Source: Methanothrix sp. (GTDB lineage: Archaea > Halobacteriota > Methanosarcinia > Methanotrichales > Methanotrichaceae). From it: 7,372 nucleotides of DNA. Below are positions 1-6,920 of this stretch, in pieces. The notes under the pieces are model-generated. The model was given only the letters and a program-made list of their open reading frames with translations, did no database searches and was not told where the DNA came from. Numbering within the stretch: position 1 is the first letter of the stretch; each line of letters opens with the position of its first letter. The translations under genes were made by a program, and so were the position numbers. The DNA is taken from the NCBI GenBank assembly GCA_012798025.1, contig JAAZNX010000205.1:1-7372 (forward strand), in the 5' to 3' direction.

Positions 1-1365
1 ATACCTTGCAGCATAAAACATGCCCACTGCTATCACCAGCAGCCCGAAGAGTTTGGTGGTCCAGGCTCCAAAAGCGACATACTTTTCGCAGATCCTTCCT
101 CCAACTGCACGAGAAAATGTGGTGATGGGAATGATGGGCACTCCATGGCCCACGCCGAAGATGAAGAGCATCAGGCCTCCGGCCAGGGGCGTAACATTCT
201 GGGATGCCAGCCAGATCAAAACAGGCAGAACCATTGAAAGGGCACACGGAGCCCAGCCGAGTGCAAAGAAAATTCCAAGCGTGAAGGCTCCGATGAATGC
301 AGAATGCTTGAAAAGGCCTACTGATGCCTCGACAGATCTTTGCATCAGGCCTGGACCCTTATCTTGGACCTCGCTTTGCTGGGCCTGCCGGATGCGAGAG
401 GCTATCGGCTCAAGGATCTCCTCAAGGGGCTTGAAGTTACCAATTCCAAGAAGGATCATGATGCAACCGGCTATGAGGTCGAATAGCTTCGAGTCGCGTA
501 TGAACATGCCGACCTGGGATATAAACAGCCCCAGCACGAAGAAGACCATGGCCATGCCAAGGGTAAAGGCCACACCCATCATGAAGCCTTCTTTTGATGT
601 GGATACGCTTTTACGCAGATACTCATCCTTTCTGTGCAATGTCAGCACATAGGAGAACACGGCAATCAGCAGAGCAATTGAACAGGGAGCAAGCGAGGTT
701 AAAATTCCAAGGAAGAACATCCCCAAGGCCGAGACGTCCTGCTGTGAGACCTCGCCCTCCAGACCATTCCACTGTGAGTTTTTAAGTTCCTGCAGCTTTT
801 GGTAAAGCGTCTCGGAGCTCTGTACCCCATCGACCTCTCCTGCCCCTACGCGGTAGACATGGTAGACCCCGGCGACCCCACCGTCTTTGTCGATCAGGAG
901 AATGGTGGGATTGGAGGAGCTGCCTCTGATGTTCCAATAATCAAGGTACTTGCTGCCGATGGCGTAGGGCTCGATGTCCTCTGTCCAAGGCCAGGTTATG
1001 TTGAGCTTCCACCATTTTTCGGCCAGGGATCTGCCATCTTGAGAATAGCGATTCTTCCTGAGGTTCAATGTAACGATCTGCGCTCCTGGGTCCATGGCTT
1101 TCAGCCTGGCCAGCTCGCTTAACTGGCCCTTCAAGGACTTCTCACATTCCACACACAGAGGGATTTCGATATTAGTTATGTGCAAGAGCACAGGGGTCCC
1201 GCGAAAGTCCTCCAGCGAGAAGTTCCTCCCATCAGCGCCAGTGGCTGTAAAATTGGGGGCCTTCACCAGATCAGAGCCAGATGAGAGTGCCAAAAAATAG
1301 CAAAAAAACAAGAAGGCGGCTGCTAGACGCCAGATCTTAAACGAAATCGCTTTTTTTCTGGGCAT
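1..1365 (-). CDS. Thioredoxin-like domain fused to CcdA/DsbD-type transmembrane thiol-electron transporter (C-terminus cut by window edge)
   Basis: Reading the minus strand from the ATG at 1365 gives 455 codons with no stop before the window edge, so the C-terminus is missing. Residues 11-29 form a hydrophobic signal anchor. Residues about 35-195 are a TlpA/redoxin-like thioredoxin fold with the redox pair C71-V-E-C74 and a likely cis-proline in SNPTILLID (P153). From about 212 come six hydrophobic segments (roughly 212-241, 260-283, 294-310, 355-388, 393-416, 435-453). The first and fourth carry the cysteines expected in CcdA proteins: C228 in SLAPCS and C374 in GWAPCALSMVLPV. Known CcdA/DsbD proteins pass reducing equivalents from cytoplasmic thioredoxin across the membrane through this pair; I infer that the fused domain, placed outside the cell, is the first acceptor. 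The start lies 12 bases after the upstream thioredoxin gene, indicating an operon. The CVEC motif lacks the proline of the usual CxPC. The fold and CcdA assignment are firm; the physiological substrate is unknown. Confidence 0.88.
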   Translation of the reverse strand, partial: MPRKKAISFKIWRLAAAFLFFCYFLALSSGSDLVKAPNFTATGADGRNFSLEDFRGTPVLLHITNIEIPLCVECEKSLKGQLSELARLKAMDPGAQIVTLNLRKNRYSQDGRSLAEKWWKLNITWPWTEDIEPYAIGSKYLDYWNIRGSSSNPTILLIDKDGGVAGVYHVYRVGAGEVDGVQSSETLYQKLQELKNSQWNGLEGEVSQQDVSALGMFFLGILTSLAPCSIALLIAVFSYVLTLHRKDEYLRKSVSTSKEGFMMGVAFTLGMAMVFFVLGLFISQVGMFIRDSKLFDLIAGCIMILLGIGNFKPLEEILEPIASRIRQAQQSEVQDKGPGLMQRSVEASVGLFKHSAFIGAFTLGIFFALGWAPCALSMVLPVLIWLASQNVTPLAGGLMLFIFGVGHGVPIIPITTFSRAVGGRICEKYVAFGAWTTKLFGLLVIAVGMFYAARY

Positions 1366-1377
1366 TTAGCCTACCAC

Positions 1378-1947
1378 TCATCTCCATTTGGCGGCATTTT
1401 GCTGGTGGTAGTAGATCGCGTCCTTGATGTAGGCATTGATCTGATCGACGCTCATGGCATCGATCTGGCTATGCCAGGCCACCTGCACAGCTCCGTCGGG
1501 CCCTTTGATCAAAGTAATGAAGATCGTCGTCGGTACATACAGCATTCCGCCCGTTGGGTCGTAGACGGACAGAATCTCTGTTGCCTTTTCCAGGTTGCTT
1601 CCTTCGCCAGGTACGTCGTAGTAATCCAGATAGGAGCCAAAGGTCGCCAAGGGCTCCTTCAGGTTATCCATCTGCTCGGCACAGGGCTTGCAGGTACTGC
1701 TATGAACCAGGATGACCACGGGCTTCTTCTTGAGGGCATCCATGACCCAACTGGGATGAGCGACAGAAGTTCCAGAAAACGCATGCTGTGATGGATACGC
1801 CGTCCACCAATCGTCATCTTCAAGGCCGAGGGTATGCACTGGGTGGTAGCCGCTCCAGTCTTCCGAAAGTGCAAACCCCACCAAAGCTTGTGAGGTCATT
1901 GCTGCCAATACGAGCGATAACAGGAAATTCATGGGCCTATCATGCAT
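1378..1947 (-). CDS. Secreted thioredoxin-fold protein with CKPC active site
   Basis: The product is 189 aa. An N-terminal hydrophobic stretch (about residues 7-26, NFLLSLVLAAMTSQALVGFA) looks like a signal peptide, so the protein probably acts outside the cytoplasmic membrane. The segment PVVILVHSSTCKPCAEQ holds the redox pair C86-K-P-C89 after a beta strand, and YVPTTIFI supplies the cis-proline (P139) that faces the active site in thioredoxin folds. The region before the fold (about 27-65) is rich in Asp, Trp and His and has no domain I recognise. The ATG at 1947 is preferred over an in-frame TTG at 1962 because a GGGGG tract sits 8 bases before it; ATG 1932 is also possible and would keep the signal peptide. 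The gene lies 31 bases after aroA and 12 bases before the Trx-CcdA fusion, which suggests it is a redox partner of that protein. Whether it works as reductase, isomerase or oxidase cannot be told from the sequence. Confidence 0.87.
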   Translation of the reverse strand: MHDRPMNFLLSLVLAAMTSQALVGFALSEDWSGYHPVHTLGLEDDDWWTAYPSQHAFSGTSVAHPSWVMDALKKKPVVILVHSSTCKPCAEQMDNLKEPLATFGSYLDYYDVPGEGSNLEKATEILSVYDPTGGMLYVPTTIFITLIKGPDGAVQVAWHSQIDAMSVDQINAYIKDAIYYHQQNAAKWR

Positions 1948-1955
1948 AATTGAAA

Positions 1956-1960
1956 CCCCC
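1956..1960 (-). promoter_or_regulatory. Shine-Dalgarno-like G tract that sets the thioredoxin start
   Basis: On the minus strand, GGGGG followed by TTT lies 8 bases before the ATG at 1947. It resembles the GGAGGT core complementary to the 16S rRNA 3' end. It supports ATG 1947 over the TTG at 1962, which would place the tract inside the coding sequence. Confidence 0.5.
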
Positions 1961-1978
1961 AAATATCAAATACGCCAA

Positions 1979-3277
1979 CTACCTGAAATTATTTAAAGCT
2001 TCATTTTTCAAGTTGGCGCTCACCTGCACATCTGCGCCAAGCTTGCACATCTCCTGGAAAAATCCCGGATAGGATACATCCACGGACTCAGCCGTATCGA
2101 TCTTCGTTTCGCCTGCCACAAAGCCTGCCACCGTCAGCGCCATGATGATCCTGTGATCATGGTAGCCGTGCAAATCGGCACCGTGAAGCTTTCCTCCAAC
2201 GATCTCCAGCCCATCGGAGCGCTCACGAATGTCAGCTCCCATCTTGGATAGTTCCACTGCCATGGCATGCAGCCGGTCAGTCTCCTTGTGCCGAACGTGC
2301 TCTGCATTCTTGATTGTGGTCTTGCCACGGGCCACGGCGCCTATGACCGCAATGGTTGGCACCAGGTCAGGCGTCAGGCTCGCATCCACCTCAATTCCTT
2401 GCAGCTCTCCGCCCTTGATCCAGAGGTTTCCTGCCTCTTTATCCCACGAGACCTCCGCGCCCATGCGAGAGAGGATATCGATGATCGCAATGTCTCCCTG
2501 GCGAGATGGCAAAATGCCTTTGACATTGACCTCAGATCCAGTGACTGCAGCCGCTGCCAGTGGATAGGATGCAGAGGAGAAGTCTCCAGGAATGGTGTAG
2601 CTCAGCAAGTTGTATTCCTGGTTACCAGGCACAAAGAACTCCTGCGTGCCGGCCTGAACGCGCACACCCGCGTCTGCCAGCATGTCGAGCGTGATCTCTG
2701 CATAGGGCCGCGACTTCAGATATCCCTCTATCACTATCTTTGTGTCGCCCCTGGCCAGGGGCGCGGCGATGAGCAGCGCAGAGAGAAACTGAGAGCTGAC
2801 GCCTCCATTCAGCCTGGTCATGCCTCCTCGCATCTTTCCTCTGATCACCAATGGCGCTTTGCCGTTATTTCGAATGGAGAATGCTGTAGCACCCAGATCG
2901 CCAAGAGAGCTCAAAAGCGGGCCGTTGGGCCGGGTGCGAATGGAGGCGTCTCCGGTGAGCACCGCTCCGTCAGTCAGGGCTGCCACCGCTGAGCAGAAGC
3001 GCAGCGTTGTGCCGGAGTTGAGGACGTTGATCACATCTTCGGGAGTCTGAGGCATGCTCGAAACGCCTTGAATCTTGACTTCGTCGTTCAAAGATATCTT
3101 CGCGCCGAATGCCTCGCAGGCAGAGATGGTGGCCTTTGTGTCTGCAGAGAGGAGGGGCCGCTTTACCGTGCCCCCGGGCCCCAATGCAGTTATCAGAATA
3201 GCGCGGTGTGTGTAGCTCTTGGAGGGCGGGGCGTAGACCTCGCCGGACAGAGAAGAGCGTTCGACTGACGCAATCAT
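1979..3277 (-). CDS. aroA: 3-phosphoshikimate 1-carboxyvinyltransferase (EPSP synthase)
   Basis: This cytoplasmic enzyme joins phosphoenolpyruvate to shikimate 3-phosphate, the sixth step of the shikimate route to chorismate and the aromatic amino acids. The 432-aa product matches the usual family length. Family motifs appear in order: APPSKSYTHRA (K20, S21, R25), LNSGTTLR (87-93), RTRPNGPL (114-121), SSQFLSALL (161-169), GDFSSASYPLAAAA (231-244), the catalytic aspartate in TPDLVPTIAV (D304 region), RHKETDRL (329-336) and YHDHRIIMAL (372-381). All look intact. The ATG at 3277 gives a normal N-terminus (MIASVERSSLSGEVYAPPSK). It has no Shine-Dalgarno but a TATA-like box 26 bases upstream, so the transcript is probably leaderless. 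An extension to 3400 is in frame but would swallow the promoter. The gene heads a leftward run with the two thiol-redox genes; no other shikimate gene is in the window. Confidence 0.97.
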   Translation of the reverse strand: MIASVERSSLSGEVYAPPSKSYTHRAILITALGPGGTVKRPLLSADTKATISACEAFGAKISLNDEVKIQGVSSMPQTPEDVINVLNSGTTLRFCSAVAALTDGAVLTGDASIRTRPNGPLLSSLGDLGATAFSIRNNGKAPLVIRGKMRGGMTRLNGGVSSQFLSALLIAAPLARGDTKIVIEGYLKSRPYAEITLDMLADAGVRVQAGTQEFFVPGNQEYNLLSYTIPGDFSSASYPLAAAAVTGSEVNVKGILPSRQGDIAIIDILSRMGAEVSWDKEAGNLWIKGGELQGIEVDASLTPDLVPTIAVIGAVARGKTTIKNAEHVRHKETDRLHAMAVELSKMGADIRERSDGLEIVGGKLHGADLHGYHDHRIIMALTVAGFVAGETKIDTAESVDVSYPGFFQEMCKLGADVQVSANLKNEALNNFR

Positions 3278-3300
3278 GATCTGAAGATGGTACTTCGGAG

Positions 3301-3306
3301 TATAAG
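3301..3306 (-). promoter_or_regulatory. TATA-like box A of aroA
   Basis: The minus strand reads CTTATA here, centred about 26 bases before the aroA ATG at 3277. That is the archaeal box A to start-site distance, so transcription would begin at or next to the start codon. The absence of a Shine-Dalgarno sequence before this ATG agrees with a leaderless message. It was judged by eye only. Confidence 0.45.
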
Positions 3307-3372
3307 AAATGTGCCATGAGATGACTTGACAGAGGAAAGGGTCCCCCACCCCTCTACCGCGGTCGCCGTCAT

Positions 3373-3413
3373 TCGTACGGCATTCGACGTAGTACGACAC
3401 AAGTCGTATATAT
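3373..3413. promoter_or_regulatory. Cluster of TCGTA half-sites with a perfect palindrome, running into a TATA-like stretch (candidate operator)
   Basis: The perfect inverted repeat TACGAC-acaa-GTCGTA occupies 3393-3408. Its right arm runs into TATATAT at 3407-3413. A further TCGTAC at 3373-3378 pairs with GTACGA at 3392-3397 across a 13-base spacer, giving three related half-sites in about 40 bases. This non-coding stretch lies 66-106 bases before the MATE start. The arrangement resembles operators bound by dimeric winged-helix or TetR-type regulators that often control efflux genes, but no regulator gene is present in the window and the role is inferred. Confidence 0.4.
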
Positions 3414-3448
3414 CAATTGCGGCCTTTTCATTGACTACAACGACAGCA

Positions 3449-3454
3449 TTATAT
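3449..3454 (+). promoter_or_regulatory. TATA-like box A of the MATE gene
   Basis: TTATAT is centred about 27 bases before the ATG at 3479, the expected distance for a leaderless archaeal transcript. No Shine-Dalgarno sequence precedes that ATG. A second AT-rich stretch, TATATAT at 3407-3413, could serve an alternative start with a leader of about 45 bases. Confidence 0.45.
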
Positions 3455-3478
3455 GGACACAATTCCAGTTGCATCGAA

Positions 3479-4873
3479 ATGAACCAGAAAGAGCCCACCA
3501 GGGGCGTTTCCTTGTTGATCGGAGACCCAAAAAAGGCCATTTTGACGCTCTCTGGACCCATGGTGGCGGCCATGATGATGCTGGCCGCATATAACCTTGT
3601 AAACGCTATCTGGGTCGCAGGCCTTGGATCAGATGCCCTTGCAGCAATTGGTTTTGTGATGCCCATTTACATGGTCATTGTGGGCCTGAGCAACGGCCTT
3701 GGTGCAGGCGTGTCTTCTTCGATCTCCCGAAAAATAGGAGCACACGATAAAGCAGGCGCTGACAATACGGCGATGCACGCCTTGCTCATCACGATCGTCA
3801 TATCCTCGATATTGACGGTCACTCTCATCTATTTCCTGGAGCCGTTGCTCGCAGCCATGGGAGCAGGTGCTTCCACTGGGCTTGCCGTTGAATACGGCAG
3901 GACCGTGTTCGCGGGAAGCATATTCATCGTCTTCACGAATGTCGCCTACGCAGTTCTGAGGGGCGAAGGCGACACAAAACGAACCATGTACGCCATGAGC
4001 GCAGGGTCGCTGATCAATGTAGTTCTCGATCCGCTGCTGATCTACCATGCAGGCATGGGAATCTCCGGGGCAGCATGGGGAACAATTATATCCCTTGTTC
4101 TGGTGTCTGCAGTCCTGATTTACTGGCTGCAAATCAAGAGGGACACTTATGTATCCCTCTCATGGAGGACCTTCCACCCGGACATGAATGTTGTTTGGGA
4201 TATGCTCCGCGTTGGGCTTCCTGCCAGCGTGGAGTTCTTAATGTACTCAATTGACGGAATCATCATCAACAGCATGCTGGTTCATGTATCAGGGACGGAT
4301 GCGGTGGCTGTTTATACAGCCGGCTGGAGGATCATCATGCTGGCCATAATTCCCATGCTCGCGATTGGAACTGCTGAAATCTCTGTCGCTGGCGCAGCCT
4401 TTGGCGCCAGACGCTATGTAAATCTGAGCGTCATCCACAACTACTCAACGCGCCTTGGGCTCATTATCGGAGTCGCCACAGCCGTCTTCACCTGGGCCTT
4501 TGCCCCGCAGATAACCATGATCTTCACCTACACATCACAAAGCGCTCACCTGGCCGCAACGATGGTTGCATTTTTGCATGTCATGTGCCTATTTTATCCA
4601 TTTGCTTCGCCTGGGATCATGTCAGCTAGCCTATTTCAGGGGACGGGCAGAGGAGGGACCTCGCTGATCATCAACATGCTAAGAGACCTGATCCTCATGA
4701 CGCTGATGTCCTTCATTCTTGGGATCGTTCTAGGCCTCGGCCAGGAGGGCATATGGTGGGGAATAGTCTTTGGCAACATCGTTGGGAGCATTATCGGCTA
4801 CTCGTGGGCAAGGCATTATGCATCACGCATGAGATCAGCCGAGGTCTTTTGGAAGCACGGGACCGACGCTTGA
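3479..4873 (+). CDS. MATE-family multidrug/organic cation efflux protein
   Basis: The 464-aa product is an integral membrane protein with about 12 hydrophobic segments in two halves, as in the MATE family (two MatE domains). Visible family signatures include SGPMVAAMMMLAAYNLVNAIWVAGLG near the N-terminus (25-50), RGEGDTKRTMYAMSAGSLINVVLDPLLIY (161-189) and, at the start of the second half, VGLPASVEFLMYSIDGIIIN (245-264). FQGTGRGGTSLIINMLRD (386-403) is the C-terminal counterpart of the RGEGD loop. MATE proteins export organic cations, drugs or metabolites by sodium or proton exchange; the substrate and coupling ion cannot be read here. The ATG at 3479 was chosen because the mature family begins close to GDPKKAILTLSGP and a TATA-like box lies 27 bases upstream; an in-frame opening from 3326 adds 51 residues unlike a MATE N-terminus and spans the promoter. 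It is divergent from aroA and 84 bases ahead of uvrB. Confidence 0.95.
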   Translation: MNQKEPTRGVSLLIGDPKKAILTLSGPMVAAMMMLAAYNLVNAIWVAGLGSDALAAIGFVMPIYMVIVGLSNGLGAGVSSSISRKIGAHDKAGADNTAMHALLITIVISSILTVTLIYFLEPLLAAMGAGASTGLAVEYGRTVFAGSIFIVFTNVAYAVLRGEGDTKRTMYAMSAGSLINVVLDPLLIYHAGMGISGAAWGTIISLVLVSAVLIYWLQIKRDTYVSLSWRTFHPDMNVVWDMLRVGLPASVEFLMYSIDGIIINSMLVHVSGTDAVAVYTAGWRIIMLAIIPMLAIGTAEISVAGAAFGARRYVNLSVIHNYSTRLGLIIGVATAVFTWAFAPQITMIFTYTSQSAHLAATMVAFLHVMCLFYPFASPGIMSASLFQGTGRGGTSLIINMLRDLILMTLMSFILGIVLGLGQEGIWWGIVFGNIVGSIIGYSWARHYASRMRSAEVFWKHGTDA

Positions 4874-4939
4874 GCGGCAGCCTGCACTTTTGAGCAACAA
4901 AGATCGGGATCGAAGCATCGGAAGTTCTTTACCTGAAAA

Positions 4940-4943
4940 GAGG
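4940..4943 (+). promoter_or_regulatory. Possible weak ribosome binding site of uvrB
   Basis: GAGG within AAAGAGGATAGAT lies 14 bases before the GTG at 4958, somewhat further than usual. An in-frame TGA at 4934-4936 blocks any longer reading, and no ATG lies between it and the first conserved UvrB residues, so GTG is the only reasonable start. Confidence 0.35.
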
Positions 4944-4957
4944 ATAGATTTTCGTCC

Positions 4958-6919
4958 GTGAAGAATCAGAGCAACGTTGAGGCCCATGCAAATTCCCATT
5001 TTCGCCTGGTCTCCGACTTTGAGCCTGCAGGATCCCAACCAGAGGCCATCAAACAGCTCGTTTTGGGTTTCAAGGAAGGGAGACGGTTCCAAACCCTGCT
5101 CGGCGTCACAGGATCGGGCAAGACCTACACGATAGCAAATGTCATAGAAAAAGTCCAGAAGCCGACGCTCGTCATAGCTCACAACAAGACCTTGGCAGCT
5201 CAGCTCTACAACGAGTTCAAAGGGTTCTTTCCAGAAAATAGGGTGGAGTATTTTGTATCTTATTACGATTACTATCAGCCTGAATCGTATCTGCCAGCCA
5301 AGGACCAGTACATCGAAAAAGACTCGCACATTAATCCCAAGATCGAGCAGATGAGGCTTGCCGCCACTGCATCTTTATCGTCGCGGAGGGACGTGATCGT
5401 GGTGGCATCCGTCTCCTGCATCTATGGCCTTGGCAACCCCGAGAACTTCCAGAATATGGGGTTTGAGCTGAAGGTTGGAGACATGATCGAGAGGAGGGAG
5501 ATCATGAGAAGGCTCGTCGAGATTCTTTACGAGCGAGATGACCTGGATCTTGCCCCGGGACGCTTCCGAGTCAAAGGAGATACCATCGACCTTGTTCCCG
5601 GGTACTTCAACGATATCATCCGCATTGAGCTTGACGGAGATAAGGTGGACAGGATCTTTGAGATAGACCGACAGACATCTCTCCGGAAAGAGGAGATGAA
5701 CTACTTCTTCGTATACCCTGCAAGACATTATCTGATACCCGAGGAGGAGCAGAAGGCCGCCATAAAGTCCATTAAGATGGAGCTGGAAGAGCGGCTGCCA
5801 GACCTTGGCATGATCGAAGCCCACCGGTTGAAGCAGCGCACATTGCACGACCTTGAGATGATCCAGGAGACCGGCAGTTGCAAAGGCATCGAGAACTATT
5901 CCCGCCACTTCGACCACCGCCTGCCTGGAGAGCCTCCTTACTGCCTGCTGGATTACTTCCCGGACGACTTCCTTCTCGTCATCGACGAGAGTCACCAGAC
6001 CCTTCCTCAGCTAAGAGCCATGTACCATGGAGACCTCTCCCGCAAGAAGAACCTGGTCGACTATGGATTTCGTCTGCCTAGCAGCTATGACAATCGGCCA
6101 CTGCGCTTTGAGGAGGTAGAGGGGTACATGAAGAATGTGATCTTCGTCTCGGCGACTCCTGGCGACTATGAGCTTGAACATTCTGGAGCCGTTGTGGAGC
6201 AGATCATCAGGCCCACAGGCCTGCTGGACCCTGTAATAGAGGTGCGGCCAGTAGAAGGGCAGGTAAGAGACGTGATGCAGGAAATTCGCACTGTTGCTTC
6301 CAGGGGCGATCGGGCGCTGGTGACTACGCTGACCAAGCGTATGGCAGAAGAGCTGACGGACTACCTAAGCCATAACGATGTCAAAGCCCGCTATCTGCAC
6401 TCAGAGATCCAGGCACTGGAGAGGACGGAGATAGTACGCGAGCTGCGGCTTGGCAAGTTCGACGTGCTGGTGGGCATCAACCTCCTGCGGGAGGGGCTGG
6501 ACATCCCTGAAGTAGGCTTCATCGGCATCCTCGACGCTGACAAAGAAGGATTTTTGCGAGACGAGAGAAGCCTGATACAGACAATCGGCAGGGCCTCAAG
6601 AAATGCCAGCTCCAAGGTAGTTCTCTACGCCGATACAATGACAGGCTCCATTTGCAAGGCAGTAGAAAAGACAAAACTCAGGCGCAAATTGCAGATGGCC
6701 TACAACCTGGAGCATGGCATCGTCCCCAGGACCATCAAGAAGCCCATAAAAGAGAAGATGGTGGATATCGTGGACACAAAGCATATCCCCAAGGCCGATA
6801 TTTCCAACGTCATCATCGAGATAGAGGCTGAGATGAGAGCGGCAGCTGAGAGGCTGGAGTTTGAGAGGGCAATTCAGCTTAGAGATACGCTCAGAAAGCT
6901 TGAAAAAGAGGTTAGTTGA
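4958..6919 (+). CDS. uvrB: UvrABC excinuclease subunit B
   Basis: UvrB is the damage-verifying helicase-like subunit of bacterial-type nucleotide excision repair. It is loaded by UvrA, opens the strands around a lesion and recruits UvrC for incision. The 653-aa product is full length. It shows the Walker A motif GVTGSGKT (49-56), the tyrosine-rich beta-hairpin EYFVSYYDYYQPESYLP (97-113), the Walker B-like DESH (343-346), SATPGDYE (398-405), VGINLLREGLDIPEVGFIGI (505-524) and the arginine-finger motif QTIGRASRN (541-549). The C-terminal UVR domain (about 614-650) contains the ERLEFERAIQLRD core, which contacts UvrA or UvrC. All motifs look intact. The start is GTG, leaving about 15 residues before the conserved FRLVSDFEPAG. 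Mesophilic methanogens are known to carry uvrABC, thought to have been acquired from bacteria. uvrA and uvrC are not in this window. The gene follows the MATE gene by 84 bases, but no functional link is evident. Confidence 0.98.
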   Translation: MKNQSNVEAHANSHFRLVSDFEPAGSQPEAIKQLVLGFKEGRRFQTLLGVTGSGKTYTIANVIEKVQKPTLVIAHNKTLAAQLYNEFKGFFPENRVEYFVSYYDYYQPESYLPAKDQYIEKDSHINPKIEQMRLAATASLSSRRDVIVVASVSCIYGLGNPENFQNMGFELKVGDMIERREIMRRLVEILYERDDLDLAPGRFRVKGDTIDLVPGYFNDIIRIELDGDKVDRIFEIDRQTSLRKEEMNYFFVYPARHYLIPEEEQKAAIKSIKMELEERLPDLGMIEAHRLKQRTLHDLEMIQETGSCKGIENYSRHFDHRLPGEPPYCLLDYFPDDFLLVIDESHQTLPQLRAMYHGDLSRKKNLVDYGFRLPSSYDNRPLRFEEVEGYMKNVIFVSATPGDYELEHSGAVVEQIIRPTGLLDPVIEVRPVEGQVRDVMQEIRTVASRGDRALVTTLTKRMAEELTDYLSHNDVKARYLHSEIQALERTEIVRELRLGKFDVLVGINLLREGLDIPEVGFIGILDADKEGFLRDERSLIQTIGRASRNASSKVVLYADTMTGSICKAVEKTKLRRKLQMAYNLEHGIVPRTIKKPIKEKMVDIVDTKHIPKADISNVIIEIEAEMRAAAERLEFERAIQLRDTLRKLEKEVS

Positions 6920-6920
6920 A

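Noticed and set aside
20..652. Plus-strand open frame of 210 codons, followed by further plus-strand frames to about 1300
   Set aside because: They lie antisense to the Trx-CcdA gene, whose minus-strand frame shows clear domains, conserved cysteines and membrane segments. The plus-strand translations have no recognisable features.
1948..1962. TTG start for the thioredoxin gene at 1962
   Set aside because: It adds only five residues, would place the G-rich ribosome site inside the gene, and an ATG is available at 1947 with good spacing.
2145..2160. Inverted repeat ATGATC-ctgt-GATCAT
   Set aside because: It encodes the conserved DHRIIM active-site segment of EPSP synthase; the symmetry follows from Asp-His and Ile-Met codons.
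2229..2992. Plus-strand open frames within aroA (112 and 241 codons)
   Set aside because: They are antisense to a well-conserved EPSP synthase, with no promoter, ribosome site or recognisable product.
3331..3355. Possible hairpin AGAGG...CCTCT in the intergenic region
   Set aside because: Only five clean pairs, with an AAA bulge and C-rich loop; too weak for a terminator or riboswitch call, and there is no U tract after it.
3278..3400. N-terminal extension of aroA by 41 codons
   Set aside because: The extra residues do not resemble EPSP synthase, which normally begins close to the PSKS motif, and they would cover the TATA-like box and operator region.
3326..3478. N-terminal extension of the MATE protein by 51 codons
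   Set aside because: The extension is not MATE-like and spans both TATA-like stretches and the palindrome; ATG 3479 gives a normal family N-terminus.
5375..5995. Minus-strand open frame of 206 codons
   Set aside because: It is a shadow of uvrB; the plus strand encodes unbroken UvrB motifs throughout this stretch.
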